From Sphingosinicella sp942492965 (GTDB lineage: Bacteria > Pseudomonadota > Alphaproteobacteria > Sphingomonadales > Sphingomonadaceae), in the NCBI GenBank assembly GCA_942492965.1, contig OW818656.1:2542001-2606000 (forward strand): DNA of 64,000 bases, read 5' to 3'. Positions 12,001-17,706 of this stretch are shown here, piece after piece. How positions within the stretch are numbered: the stretch's first letter is position 1; each line of letters opens with the position of its first letter. Below the pieces are notes generated by a model, which was not told the DNA's origin, did not search any database, and saw only the letters and a list, made by a program, of their open reading frames with translations. The position numbers and the translations under genes were made by a program.

Positions 12001-12037
12001 TATGGTCGAAAAAATGGTTGTGCCGAGGAGCTGGTAA
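2..12037 (+). CDS. Giant RTX repeat protein with cadherin-like domains (5' end outside window)
   Basis: Large calcium-binding secreted protein, expected to leave the cell by type I secretion, acting as a toxin and/or adhesin. The first ATG is at 95 (3980 residues from there), but the frame has no stop back to base 2, so the true start is probably upstream. Numbering from that ATG: residues about 280-490 are a glycine-rich hydrophobic stretch resembling a membrane-inserting domain. Blocks of GGxGxDxL-type nonapeptides lie at about 790-940, 1065-1180, 1365-1500, 1695-1990, 2310-2450 and 2490-2590. VCBS/cadherin-like domains lie at about 2110-2305 and 2725-3370. Two EF-hand-rich modules (DLDGDG, DRNGNG) lie at about 3380-3510 and 3715-3840, with a short RTX motif between them. 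The final ATG-overlapping gene is a HlyC-type acyltransferase, which favours an acylated RTX toxin. The 5' part is visibly AT-richer than the rest. No type I secretion genes are in the window. Confidence 0.93.
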   Translation, partial: GISSPNIILDNFFRPGSSFDLRSPSPSDRFRMLVDVTYLINDISQAPFDAGVDAWTSVLFDIGNALGLSGVNSQFTSASFFIPGINGTIGTRATVKIPEGSNPNYHYSHVTAGEVPGSTAIIIKKGHIILNENIENSVVSEVDTAEILIASSSRQIEALRIIEGLPEPIDIVRADLANVGMLVDLEAWAQATLSALDPLAIPDIFSDAEILAPLPIEFSRTDDGKALLIFSDSDPSKISQDPRNSKWSEAYANDDLGRSRAYELIPEEQPGGSILFRRGALITTDGGVEIRVKEGQPTTIRVANSPIDFVDAGAVIGSTLGRYLAGDNELVGIVASATLQTLGANLGDVLNTLAFDGGINTSGNVNAAFGGMDIEFVQNLKAAGIGAISSYLTAELVQALGVGGFAGELANTAGGVMIGQIVANIAGGADTVANIFKDVDNFANIGNAIGGFVGSKLASELVSFGTIGGQIGASVGSALGVIAMSELFKAGTLLGGPVGAAIGAFAGYILGGLIGSLFGGTPRSGADVVWDSGTGEFAVDNVYSKKGGSKDAARGVAQAVADAYNGVLSAIGGELISPENVQAGNYGMRKTAFVYRPISSRDKDTITQRFTGKDAANKLIGYGLYQGLSDSDFQIMGGDIYAKRAFYNTFELGGVDPLNFDVSVLLGNLASARNYTTYLQSSTAINALIAAEPESVFAIEMAITFARAVELGLTRRHEADWYGGFNFLLDQAGTTPANVAFGFDYDPHSERVSRLISVGGYVLDDTIDVVGQDIIEGTTGSDTITLSGDSLLETSGTINSGIQLNGAAFDGEETTIDVAAIVNAGDGNDTVRASDRGDNVFGGAGNDTLIGGQLDDWLLGGDGNDRLFAGSVVTHAFTDGDGASIAAALAADGGNGNYLDGGAGDDRLFGSTGSDWLNGGTGADILHGGAGGDILNAGAGDDQGASGAAAIFGGGGSDQYIFGFGSGIDVIFDDQTQGATPGAVVDSLQQRIAGLESGTISRNWAGDGDFTVDGSVKGGEDAIVFGPGVGLGDVVLERSGTSGSPGMDLIIRLQEPGTETLTGDVLTIKDWFEGTRRVEWLRFATGEEIRIGDFVTFKLGGAGSDVIVGTDGNDFLYGGAGDDKLFGLGGDDFGVGGTGNDLVSGDADDDWVLGGEDNDVVLGGQGNDTVFGDGGNDRVYGGAGNDIVVGGKGNDEVIGGLGDDIFRYNRGDGRDTMFDELAGTWELVWENDEYTNGYTLNSDGTVTKGGVVYFDGSEWVGRYDYDELSSVSKKLYRHVPPVNGIIAASSTLSGSGNDTLEFGAGIDIDDLMFRRNGSSLEVAIAGASGAIADFDTAADLITLQDWYISGPGIENFQFLETGRHQVSTMTLQGIEGETSADFTASGGSHWITGDARDNNIIGSTANDILNGGAGFDTLNGGLGADVLYGGSGDDILIGAAGADILVGGAGSDFVSYSTTTTGNSEGIVVYLDEDHAQFRTIDAKGDIYIGIENVIATDKNDRLIGDDGDNIFDGLDGNDTMRGGGGDDTYIFRAVNGADTINDKLGEIEVAVDVDGYLVSGFTVEWLPLNGGAPVSGYYYYQLRVVGPGSEVIYDSGADGTYYKYTTTRANAPGLQSDGRYLTTSGWQTWSGSGYWKNGFHKPANDAKYAVRSVYSAGDAGEDTIEFETGLSLASLAAIRTDDDLDIRLSADSTNKMIIKDFYTSDDAKIEWLQFDDGLAVDLTTITTGGGSATDGDDFYLGGSTGGTFNGGLGNDVISGGGGNDTLSGGDGDDVIEGGTGNDTINGGSDSQTAGGTDTSGGFGDTARYVTATGAVVIDLSASGTSIGVTEGGVSTDTIVKASGVSTIEHLVGSYAYGDTLTGDSRANRLFGLGGNDTLSGGAGDDVLDGGDGNDTLHGGDGDDNIAGGDGDDQNVTGGNGNDVISGGDGADWLWGDAGNDIIDGGQGNDKLYGGSDNDQLSGGDGNDELSGEAGADVLSGGSGDDTLSGGDGDDTLAGDAGNDSLSGGLGNDTYVFGAGSGTDTIVDTSGVNRIVFSEATYDKLWMSRTGDDLRIGIIGTADEIVVEDYYASSSPSVVREISAGSRSIYLGYAAPLIADMTDASPTAPASMPSEIASELDSWWWLGGKAPPMVETQTLSTDEDVALAGSVGAVDHDENIESYGVATAAEHGSVSLNATTGAWTYTPDANYYGADSFQIEVEDEDGQKAVQTVNLTIASVNDAPSAIALQDAVTSISERDRLISGSNPAALVLGTLVVTDVDAPDAGDFASHTFTVSNSDFEVVEGQLRLKASARPDFEASGTISVIVTATDRNGAGLSTSQQFDFNLTDALDYWYGTSAVDVITASDGRSGLGGHDIIYGYASNDTLTGGAGNDKLYGGADNDTLYGNAGADELYGEDGNDTLYGGDASDLLEGGAGDDVLDAGSDTSGDTLRGGTGNDTLIGSLGSDTLEGGDNDDLLAGNAGADVLNGGAGNDTVSYAGSASGVNIYLDGSGTTGGGDAAGDTISNVENVIGSGNADILVGTSAANRLEGGAGADDLSGRGGADILLGQDGADDLYGEAGADTLYGGNGDDMLSGGADNDTLYGEAGNDTLLGGDGDDVLDGGTGDDSLDGGNGNDTYIVRANSGNDTINNYDPEGTDIDVIGYQGGIARENLWFEQSGNDLVVTVVGTGASTRIANWYVIADADARANFKIDFFIAGEKFTKTIDAEALVDLMDNYTKPTTQGAFDTLRANSTFNAGWQALWTDNAPPVIDTIANQTINEDGALSITIRVTDDITPNATIGVYATAVNPGDTEVEDLSLVNAPTIGAADSNGYRTLTVNPKANASGTVVIKVDAVDAGGLTYQKMFTLNITPVADTPTLSRVEGTNGTLDSGGLPIYIEAALADTDGSEIIDKITISNVPTGLSFNMGTNLGGGVWEFTPTRNGTTSTYTVSGLQLNSAAGWSQDLTGPNALQVTARSKETVNSVTATTAAQPLSIVINTKPTNITASTALSFNENLANGTVLATFSGSDPDGDGMTYSLVNNAGGRYAIASNGQLSVANTSLINYETATSHVIRVRATDNGNPNLSYEKDFTVNVANVNEANSLLPSYGWSKPENSTVGTVLGTVSATDLDGSGAFAQQRYYFLNGSAAEATSSDGRYAINATTGVITTNAVLNYEAGTPSKAYTVIARDNAGGAGYNQAQTTVTLGITDVNEVPTFTGTSTYSFGELKPALVTKVGTLQVNDPEGKTSELRYSIVNNYGFDVFSVNASNGDIMLQKTVDYETKSSYQLDVRVTDQSGSGLSDTRTITINVLDENEAPKPNGSAFPVSGKTASANTVMGTVTHNDPDAGDVMSYQIVSAVNDLTGADVSGQYKLSTPTGTSVNVLRNTSITTNFFVEHLVTVRVTDSVGISKNVIMRMSYYTSDPAKPIVLDLDGDGIELVSLAESAVEFDMNEDGIGDNTGWVGADDGLLVFDRNGNGIIDGLNEISFAADIEGAFSDLQGLLAFDTDGDGFFDSDDALFSTFQVWQDINQNGISETDELTSLTDRNIKAINLSPSPTGNDVENAQDNVIWATSEYVMTDDTMHAVGDVFLAYHPSGLAPLGASLRMGLLSEAMVTSASMSSVKLLGLSDKTAEDAATLDEATRFAGLTKAQIAEIKAAEARNAEEQAVVHVAGSQSADRLIGTAASERFVGGGGNDLLYGATGRDTAVFAGRSDKYALVSEKGALFIEGGTPALLESEGRDALVSIENLSFKNVNYGLAASVVIDLDGNGAELQSLTTSKVRFDMDGDAVAERTAWVASGDGLLVLDRNGNGRIDDSSEMSFVDDAANARSNIEGLRAYDSNGDGLLTAADKRFASFKIWQDVNANGVSEAEELKGLGEIGVAAIDLVGVNVDGEWAMGDGAVLNAFGVAWTDGRVQQGLDAILSYDTDNAIRVPKRSLGNLGRNNGIPDIAAALEAFEVSTNKVSQDLPRTKLTAEDVSDTVLRRLIAQAATFGAEQGNGVHNWSPRQQVHAMVEKMVVPRSW

Positions 12038-12558
12038 TGAGTGATGTTGATGGGACGCCGCGTACGGTTGCCGAGGCGTTGGGGCAGATCGTCTGGCTGC
12101 TTTCCCAGTCGCCTGTGCACAAGCATTTGAAGATTGCCGACCTCGAATGGTCGATCATGCCGGCGGTCCTGACCGAACAGTTTCGGCTGTTCCGGTTTGG
12201 ACCGCTGCCCGGGCTTGAGAATGCGAAGCCAGAAGATTTTCTGCCCGGCTTCACAAAACAGGGCTTGGAACAGATGCCGCTTGGGCTCGCGCTCTGGGGC
12301 AATCTCTCAGAAAGTGCCGAAGCGAAGGTGGAGGCTGGCGAGCGGCTTGCGCTTGAGGACTGGAATTCCGGGGACCGGCTCTGGCTTCTCGAAATGATTA
12401 CACCGTTCGCAACGCCCGAGAATAAACTTGGCGAAGCGATGCTCGCGGATTTGTTGCAGGGCCCGTTTCGTGGGAAGCGGTTCCATCTGCACCGCACCGA
12501 TCCGAAAACCGGACGCAAGGACAAGGTAACGCTCGGCGGAACGGCCGCTGCCGCTTGA
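12037..12558 (+). CDS. RTX toxin-activating lysine acyltransferase (HlyC family)
   Basis: Cytoplasmic acyltransferase that in the HlyC family moves a fatty acyl group from acyl-ACP onto internal lysines of an RTX protein. The 173-residue product carries the family signatures: GQIVWLLSQSPVHK with the catalytic-type His28, ALWGNLS, EDWNSGDRLW (about 107-116), PF at 123-124, and DPKTGRKDKV near the end. Compared with E. coli HlyC there is an insertion of roughly 22 residues after about residue 54, and the position I align with HlyC Asp92 is Glu119. The start chosen is the ATG at 12037, which overlaps the stop of the RTX gene by one base (TAATG) and implies translational coupling. An in-frame upstream ATG at 11974 would add 21 residues inside the RTX gene and is less likely. 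The family assignment comes from motif recall, not a search. Confidence 0.9.
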   Translation: MSDVDGTPRTVAEALGQIVWLLSQSPVHKHLKIADLEWSIMPAVLTEQFRLFRFGPLPGLENAKPEDFLPGFTKQGLEQMPLGLALWGNLSESAEAKVEAGERLALEDWNSGDRLWLLEMITPFATPENKLGEAMLADLLQGPFRGKRFHLHRTDPKTGRKDKVTLGGTAAAA

Positions 12559-12563
12559 TCGGT

Positions 12564-12592
12564 AAGCCGGCTCCTATTGGGAGCCGGCTTTT
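12564..12592 (+). terminator. Rho-independent terminator after the RTX/acyltransferase pair
   Basis: A perfect 11-bp stem (12564-12574 with 12580-12590) has a five-base loop and is followed by TTTTG on the plus strand. It sits 6 bases after the acyltransferase stop. The convergent minus-strand gene ends within it, so it may act in both directions. Confidence 0.85.
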
Positions 12593-13284
12593 GCCTTGGC
12601 CTGAAAGTAGCCGCCGCACCGACGGTCACCGAACAGTGTGTTGCCCGTACCGAAGCGGGCGGGAGAGAACGTGACGGCCTTTGGACTGACCGTTGTGAGC
12701 GGCATGTGCGTGCGCACCATGGCTGCTGCAGCGGCGAGAGCGGCCTCATTGATGGGCTGAAACACCGGTGGTGCGACATTGTCGAAGAAATCGATTGGTG
12801 TGCCCCGTGTTGAGCCCCTGCCGCTTGATGTGACTTGCCTGCCAAGTTCTGCGGCTGCGTGTTCTGCGTCGAACGCGCCGAGATAGAGAACCTCGCCGGG
12901 CGCGACCGTAAACTGCAGGCTTTCGGCGTGGTAGCACAGGGTCCACCAGTCCTGCCGCATGAAGCCGAGGATGGAATAGGTGCCGGGCTTGAGATCGCTG
13001 ACCAGGTAGCCGTCTGCAAAGAGCTTCGGTCTTGCCAGAATGCGGAAGGCCCCTCCCATGACACTGCCTTTCATCTGCTGGCTCTCCGGGTCGTAGACCT
13101 GAAAGTTCAGCACATAGGCCGTCCTGTGGCTTGGCGGGACGGGAAGCAGGGGCGCCTTTATGATGATGGCGGCGTTTTCCGACTGCGGCGTGATTGCGAT
13201 CTTTGCAGCGCGCTGCTCTGCGCGGGCGAGCGGACTGCATAACAGAAGAGCCGCCGCAAGAATGGGTAACATTTTTCGGGTCAT
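12574..13284 (-). CDS. Secreted protein of unknown function
   Basis: A 236-residue protein with an N-terminal signal peptide (MTRKMLPILAAALLLCSPLARA, cleavage near residue 22), so it is probably periplasmic or exported. The middle part (LKPGTYSILGF, VAPGEVLYLG) is the kind of beta-rich segment seen in DUF2846/carboxypeptidase-regulatory-like proteins; this resemblance is weak and comes from memory. It is convergent with the RTX/acyltransferase pair and shares its terminator. It lies at the head of the mobilization region, about 56 bases downstream of the small DUF5818-like gene on the same strand. There is no basis for a specific function. Confidence 0.75.
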   Translation of the reverse strand: MTRKMLPILAAALLLCSPLARAEQRAAKIAITPQSENAAIIIKAPLLPVPPSHRTAYVLNFQVYDPESQQMKGSVMGGAFRILARPKLFADGYLVSDLKPGTYSILGFMRQDWWTLCYHAESLQFTVAPGEVLYLGAFDAEHAAAELGRQVTSSGRGSTRGTPIDFFDNVAPPVFQPINEAALAAAAAMVRTHMPLTTVSPKAVTFSPARFGTGNTLFGDRRCGGYFQAKAKAGSQ

Positions 13285-13340
13285 GACGCAGATGCTTTCC
13301 TGTCAGATTGGTTTAGGCTTCGGACTTGTCGTCGTGGCTC

Positions 13341-13553
13341 TCAGGGCAGACGATCGACAGCGATCTCGTCCACATCGACAAGATCAGGCGCCACCATGAC
13401 ACCTCGGACGTGAACACGGGCTTTGGACCAGATCGTGCCTGCACGGCGAAGGTCAAGTCGCCATCGTCCGCCGCGATCAAGACGCAGAAACGGAACATTA
13501 CCGTCCACGATCAACGTTCCCGTTTCCTCGACTCGTCTGCCCATGCTCATCAT
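13341..13553 (-). CDS. Small DUF5818-like protein
   Basis: A 70-residue protein with the pattern GTLIVDG, then LRLDRGGRWRLDL, then a V-x-V-x-G strand and a DLVDVDEI ending. I recognise this arrangement from small DUF5818-type proteins common in sphingomonads, which look like a single small beta-barrel fold. Two possible ATGs are adjacent (MMSMG); a purine-rich AGAGAAA precedes them. It lies between the DUF6118-like gene and the secreted protein on the same strand, with short gaps, consistent with an element-borne operon. Function is unknown. Confidence 0.6.
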   Translation of the reverse strand: MMSMGRRVEETGTLIVDGNVPFLRLDRGGRWRLDLRRAGTIWSKARVHVRGVMVAPDLVDVDEIAVDRLP

Positions 13554-13600
13554 GGTTTCTCTATGCGTAGCGAAAGCTTCGGTTCAAAACGAAAACAGCC

Positions 13601-14095
13601 TTAACCGGGTCTGTTTGTATTTTCTTCGTCGATGATCGCGACGTCTGGCATGTTCCAAGCAATCGTGACGGCAGTGCTTGCGCCGCCGACGATCGCACCG
13701 ATCAAAATTCCGAGTATCGCGAACCACCTGATGGCACGTTGTTGGGCATGGGCGGTGCGTGCCGTCGCGAGTGCTGCCTCGATCTGACGCGCTGCGCCTG
13801 TCATCCCGTTCTGCGCATGACCGAGCATCCTGGCGTCCTCGGCCCGCACCTGCTCGCTTGCGCGCATGATCTGCTGTCCCAGGACCTCGGGCGTCAGCCG
13901 GAGCGCGGGGGCCTCCGCCATGGCGCCGAGCGCGGTGTTCTGTTCCCTGATGCGCGCGCCGATGCCGGCGAGGATGCCGCTGTAATCGGGCTGCGCCTTC
14001 TGCTCGGCGGCAAGGCCTTCGAGCGCACGGCGGAGCAGCGCCACCTCGCGCCTCAGCGCCTCGAACGCTTCTGCTGGAGATGATTCGGTCGTCAT
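13601..14095 (-). CDS. DUF6118-like membrane-anchored protein next to relaxase
   Basis: A 164-residue protein (start MTTESS at 14095; an alternative ATG at 14101 adds two residues). The N-terminal half is alpha-helical with heptad-like leucines and alanines (EALRREVALLRRALEGL). A transmembrane helix near residues 127-153 (WFAILGILIGAIVGGAS) is followed by a short polar tail. It begins within 11 bases of the relaxase stop, so it is co-transcribed. DUF6118 proteins commonly accompany MobQ-type relaxases in sphingomonad mobile elements; a role in mobilization is inferred from context only. The frame stays open upstream inside the relaxase gene, but that part is a shadow. Confidence 0.75.
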   Translation of the reverse strand: MTTESSPAEAFEALRREVALLRRALEGLAAEQKAQPDYSGILAGIGARIREQNTALGAMAEAPALRLTPEVLGQQIMRASEQVRAEDARMLGHAQNGMTGAARQIEAALATARTAHAQQRAIRWFAILGILIGAIVGGASTAVTIAWNMPDVAIIDEENTNRPG

Positions 14096-14105
14096 GAACA
14101 TGAGC

Positions 14106-16973
14106 CTAGCGGCTGAGTCCCCGTCCGCGCGAGAGGCCGAACCAGTCTGAGAGCTCCCGGGACAGTCCGCGCCCCGGTTCCATGCCGATGCCGAGCCCGA
14201 GCTCACGGGCGCGTGGACGCAGGAGTGATTCCATCTGCGCATCGCGTTCGAGGCTCTTGGCGAGGCCCGCCATGCCGGCGTTGATCTTGGGGAGCTTGTG
14301 CTCCTCACCCCAGAACCTGGCATGCTCCTGCTGCTTCCTGAGCCTCGTCCATTCCGCGACGAACCGGTCGGCACGGTACGCGGGGTCGCTGCGGACGCGC
14401 TCGGCCTCGTCGAGGAGGGCACGTGCCTGCCGCACGTCGCCGCGTGCCATGGTGTCGAGCAGCTTCAGGTCCGCGCGCCATGCATTCCGAAGGTCACGCG
14501 CCGCGCCTGGCCGGATCGCATCGAGCGCGGCCTCGTCGCGTTCGTGCATGGCACGCAAGGGTTCGCTCATCGGCACGCGTGCAAGCCCCATCTCGCGGAC
14601 CTTGTGCACCGTGCGCGCATACTGCTCGACCGCCGGCTCGAGCTGGGGCTGCGGAGCCTGGATCGGCGTGCTTTTGAGCTGCAGCCCTTCGAACATGTCG
14701 CGGACCTTGGCCGTGATCGCCTGGGCCCGGTCCCTGAGCGTGATGCCGCGCCTTGCGGCGAACGCTTCTGCCTTGTCTGCGACCGGCCCGTAGTCGCCGA
14801 CCATGTCCTTGCCGCGGTCGCGTGCCAGCGTGCGGACAAGCTGCTGCTCGTTTTTGAACGTCTCCTTGCCGTAGTAGAGATCGACCCGCTCCCTGTGACG
14901 CGACAGCGCCACATAGGCGCCGTGCCGGTCCATGCCCTGCGTTGCGAGGACATAGGCCCTGTCCACAGTGACGCCCTGCGCCTTGTGGATCGTGGCGGCA
15001 TAGCCATGGTCGATGTCGGTGTAGAGCTTGGTGTCGAAGCTGATCGCTCTACCATCATCGAGCATCACCGCCATGCGTGCGGGGCTCACACTCTCGACCC
15101 TGCCGAGCGAGCCGTTCTTGACGCCCATGCTCTTCTCGTTCCGCAGGAACATCACCCGGTCGCCGCGCGCGAACGGCCTTGGGCCTTTGCTGGTCTCGAT
15201 GCTGACATCCAACCCAAGCTGTTTTCCCAGCCGCAGGCGCTGGCGCGCGAGCGCGTTGAGCTCTGCAACGTCGGCGCGCGTATGCGCGAGGATGAGCCGA
15301 CTCTTCTGCGGCTGCGCCTTCCGGTCCCTGTCCCAGCGGTCGATGAGCTGTTTCTTTGCCTCGGCCTCGGTGGGCGCTGCGTGAACACGGTCGTGCTCCT
15401 TGAGCGCCTGGATCGCCTCCGCGGTTCTCCCCGTCGCGAGCTGCCGCACGGCATCACGCTGCCAGCCCTCATGCTGGCGGCGGATTTCGGTGACCTCGAC
15501 TCCGCCATGGCGTTCATGGATGCTGCGGAACGCCGCGCCCGCCTCGATCGCCTGCAGCTGCTGCGGATCACCGACGAGCACCACCTTCGCGCCGACCTCG
15601 CTGGCATGTGACAGCACACGCTCCATCTGCCGCGTGCCGATCATCCCGGCCTCGTCGATGACGAGCACGTCGCGCGCCGTGAGGTGATCGGTGCCGTTTG
15701 CCCAGGCGTGCTCCTGCGCCGCGATCGTTCGCGACATGATGCGTGAGCCGCTTTCAAGGTTCTCGGCGGCGATACCCGAGAGCGCCAGCCCGCGTACGCG
15801 GTAGCCGGCATCCTCCCACGCTTCGCGCGCCACGCCGAGCAGCGCCGACTTCCCCGTTCCGGCATAGCCGACAATGACACCGAGTCCCTTCGGTTCGGTG
15901 ACATGACCGAGCGCCGCGCGCTGCTCGGACGAGAGCACGAGCCCGTGCCGCTCGGCCCGCGCCACGGCATGGTCGCGGAACAGGTCGCGGACAGCGTGCT
16001 TTTCTCGCCCCTGCAGGCGCTCCGTGGCCTGTCCCAGCCGCTGCTCGGTCTCCAGCATCGCGCGGGACGTGAACCGCTCCTGCTCGCGCCCGTCCTTGCC
16101 CAGGGCGACAAGCGCGGGTGAGGCTTCGACCGCAGCGAGCACGCGGTCGAACTGGTCCTTGCCCTCGCTGTGCCGGTGCACGAACATCGCAAGCTCGCGG
16201 CGCGTGAACGTCGCCTGTTGGTGGGTGAGCGCATCGAGTGCCACTTCAGGGTTCGTGAGGATACGCTCGCCGTTGGCGCGCGCGATGGCGCGGTGCTCGT
16301 CGAGGCGTTCTCCGGTAAGCCCCACATCCGCCATGCGCGAGGCCGCCGGACCGATCTTGTTCTGGGGCTCAAGATCGATGCCCTGCGCCTCAAGGCTGCG
16401 GTGATCGACGGCGACGTCGATGTCGCGCTCGGCGAGCGCGCGGTTGAGGTGTACCGCCCAGGCTTCGCGCCAGTGTTCGAGGAGCTGCGTACTGTTCCAG
16501 TCGCGCACCTTTGCGCCGAAGCCGTTCTCTTCGACCTCGCGCATGGTGAGCATGACGTGGGCATGGGGCTTCGCCATGCCGTCGGCGCCGATATCCCAGT
16601 GCACGTTGAGATCGGCGCACATGCCGCGTTCCACGAACTCGCGTTGCACAAATTCGTGCGCGACTTCGATCGCGTCGGCCTGCTCCAGTTCTCGCGGCAG
16701 CGCGAACTCGACCTCGAGGGCGAGCTGTGCGTCCTTGCGCACCTCGGCAGCCTCAACGGTGTTCCAGAGCACCTCGCGGTCGCGGAGATGCGCGGGGGCA
16801 TGTTCGGGGAGCATCACTTCGGAGTGGATGACGCCCGCCTTGTTGGTGAAGTCGTGATGGCGATCAAGCCGTTGGTCGTGCAGCCGCGAGGCGGAGCGGT
16901 ACGCAGCGGATGCGAGCGCGCTGGCGCCGGTACTTCGGCTGATGACCTTCGCGCTGAAGTGGTAGATCGCCAT
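14106..16973 (-). CDS. traA: Conjugative/mobilization relaxase-helicase TraA (MOBQ, Ti type)
   Basis: Nicks oriT and unwinds the transferred strand during mobilization. From the start MAIYHFSAKV the N-terminal relaxase domain shows Tyr25 in ASAAYRSA as the likely nucleophile, and the three-histidine metal site with His125 and the HxH pair His137/His139 (KPHAHVMLT). The C-terminal half is a superfamily 1 helicase: Walker A GYAGTGKSALLG near residue 380, DEAGMIGTRQ, and TIHKAQGVTVDRAYVL. Length 955 residues is usual for TraA-type fusions. The frame is open to 17033, but the ATG at 16973 gives the conserved MAIYHF start and keeps the oriT-like sequence outside the coding region. TraC/TraD-type genes are divergent across oriT. 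Confidence 0.95.
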   Translation of the reverse strand: MAIYHFSAKVISRSTGASALASAAYRSASRLHDQRLDRHHDFTNKAGVIHSEVMLPEHAPAHLRDREVLWNTVEAAEVRKDAQLALEVEFALPRELEQADAIEVAHEFVQREFVERGMCADLNVHWDIGADGMAKPHAHVMLTMREVEENGFGAKVRDWNSTQLLEHWREAWAVHLNRALAERDIDVAVDHRSLEAQGIDLEPQNKIGPAASRMADVGLTGERLDEHRAIARANGERILTNPEVALDALTHQQATFTRRELAMFVHRHSEGKDQFDRVLAAVEASPALVALGKDGREQERFTSRAMLETEQRLGQATERLQGREKHAVRDLFRDHAVARAERHGLVLSSEQRAALGHVTEPKGLGVIVGYAGTGKSALLGVAREAWEDAGYRVRGLALSGIAAENLESGSRIMSRTIAAQEHAWANGTDHLTARDVLVIDEAGMIGTRQMERVLSHASEVGAKVVLVGDPQQLQAIEAGAAFRSIHERHGGVEVTEIRRQHEGWQRDAVRQLATGRTAEAIQALKEHDRVHAAPTEAEAKKQLIDRWDRDRKAQPQKSRLILAHTRADVAELNALARQRLRLGKQLGLDVSIETSKGPRPFARGDRVMFLRNEKSMGVKNGSLGRVESVSPARMAVMLDDGRAISFDTKLYTDIDHGYAATIHKAQGVTVDRAYVLATQGMDRHGAYVALSRHRERVDLYYGKETFKNEQQLVRTLARDRGKDMVGDYGPVADKAEAFAARRGITLRDRAQAITAKVRDMFEGLQLKSTPIQAPQPQLEPAVEQYARTVHKVREMGLARVPMSEPLRAMHERDEAALDAIRPGAARDLRNAWRADLKLLDTMARGDVRQARALLDEAERVRSDPAYRADRFVAEWTRLRKQQEHARFWGEEHKLPKINAGMAGLAKSLERDAQMESLLRPRARELGLGIGMEPGRGLSRELSDWFGLSRGRGLSR

Positions 16974-17002
16974 GAGGGCTATCCATTTACACCTCAAAAG
17001 CC

Positions 17003-17031
17003 ACGTCGGCACGACGTATAAGCGCGCCCTC
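17003..17031. other. Putative origin of transfer (oriT) with MOBQ nic-like sequence
   Basis: A 6-bp inverted repeat (17003-17008 with 17012-17017, three-base spacer) is followed one base later by TAAGCGCGCCCTC (17019-17031). This closely matches the layout of RSF1010 and Ti plasmid oriT sites, where a small dyad precedes TAAGTGCGCCCT or TAATTGCGCCCT and the nick falls within it. It lies exactly between the divergent relaxase and TraC/TraD genes, the expected position. Confidence 0.78.
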
Positions 17032-17147
17032 ACAAGATCGAATCTCGCGAGGGACCGGGTGATCTCACCAAGGCTCGACCTCTTTACCGCGCGCCAGAAC
17101 GACTCGTAGCGTCGGGCACATCACCGCAAACCGAAGGACCACATCCC

Positions 17148-17468
17148 ATGCGTAGGCCCCGTGATTATGATGCCGAGATGAAGCTGCTCGTCGAGAAAGC
17201 GAAGGCGCTTCAGGACCGGAAGCTTCGCGAGCTTGGGCAGCTCGTCACCGCGACCGGTGCCGATAGCCTTGGGGCCGATGTGCTAGCGGGCGTTCTGGTC
17301 AAAGCCGCAGCGACCACCGACATGGTACAGAGGGAGGAATGGCGCACCGCGGGCGCGGCGTTCTTTCTGCGCGGGAAACATGCTGACGGCGCTCCGAAAG
17401 ATACACCGCGCCGAGCAACGGTTGCGAGCGCTGCTGAGTCGGCTGCAGGCGCGGCGGGCGCGGGCTGA
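17148..17468 (+). CDS. Small conjugal transfer protein, TraC-like
   Basis: A 106-residue protein beginning MRRPRDYDAEMKLLVEKAKALQ, with a basic helical N-terminus, the segment KLRELGQLVTATGADSL, and a low-complexity Ala/Gly tail. Short helical proteins of this kind sit opposite TraA in Ti-like and sphingomonad mobilization regions, where they help assemble the relaxosome at oriT. The TraC label comes from position and size; database entries often call such proteins TraD. Its last 89 bases overlap the next gene in another frame, so the pair is probably coupled. Confidence 0.75.
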   Translation: MRRPRDYDAEMKLLVEKAKALQDRKLRELGQLVTATGADSLGADVLAGVLVKAAATTDMVQREEWRTAGAAFFLRGKHADGAPKDTPRRATVASAAESAAGAAGAG

Positions 17469-17706
17469 TACGCGGGGCTGGGTCGTGAAGCGCCGCGAGC
17501 GGACGCGCCGGCTCATCGAACTCGGCGGGCTCGTCGTCAAGGCCAGGCTCGATGTGCTCGTGGATGATGACCGGGCGGCGATCTATGGAGCGCTGCTCGG
17601 GCTCGTGCAGCAGGCGGATGGAGAGCGAAGCAATGAGGTCGTTGCGCGGTGGCGGCGCAGAGGGAAACGGGCATTCGAAGCTGCGGCGGCGGAGCGGGTC
17701 TCGTAA
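17380..17706 (+). CDS. traD: Conjugal transfer protein TraD
   Basis: A 108-residue basic, helical protein carrying the TraD hallmark RTRRLIELGGLVVKARL near residues 40-56. TraD of this family is a relaxosome accessory protein, not the large coupling ATPase of the same name. It overlaps the upstream TraC-like gene by 89 bases. The C-terminal segment WRRRGKRAF is strongly basic, fitting DNA binding at the nearby oriT. Confidence 0.8.
   Translation: MLTALRKIHRAEQRLRALLSRLQARRARADTRGWVVKRRERTRRLIELGGLVVKARLDVLVDDDRAAIYGALLGLVQQADGERSNEVVARWRRRGKRAFEAAAAERVS

Noticed and set aside
14102..14422. N-terminal extension of the DUF6118-like frame
   Set aside because: It lies inside the relaxase gene in another frame and is low-complexity; the family-like sequence begins at 14095-14101.
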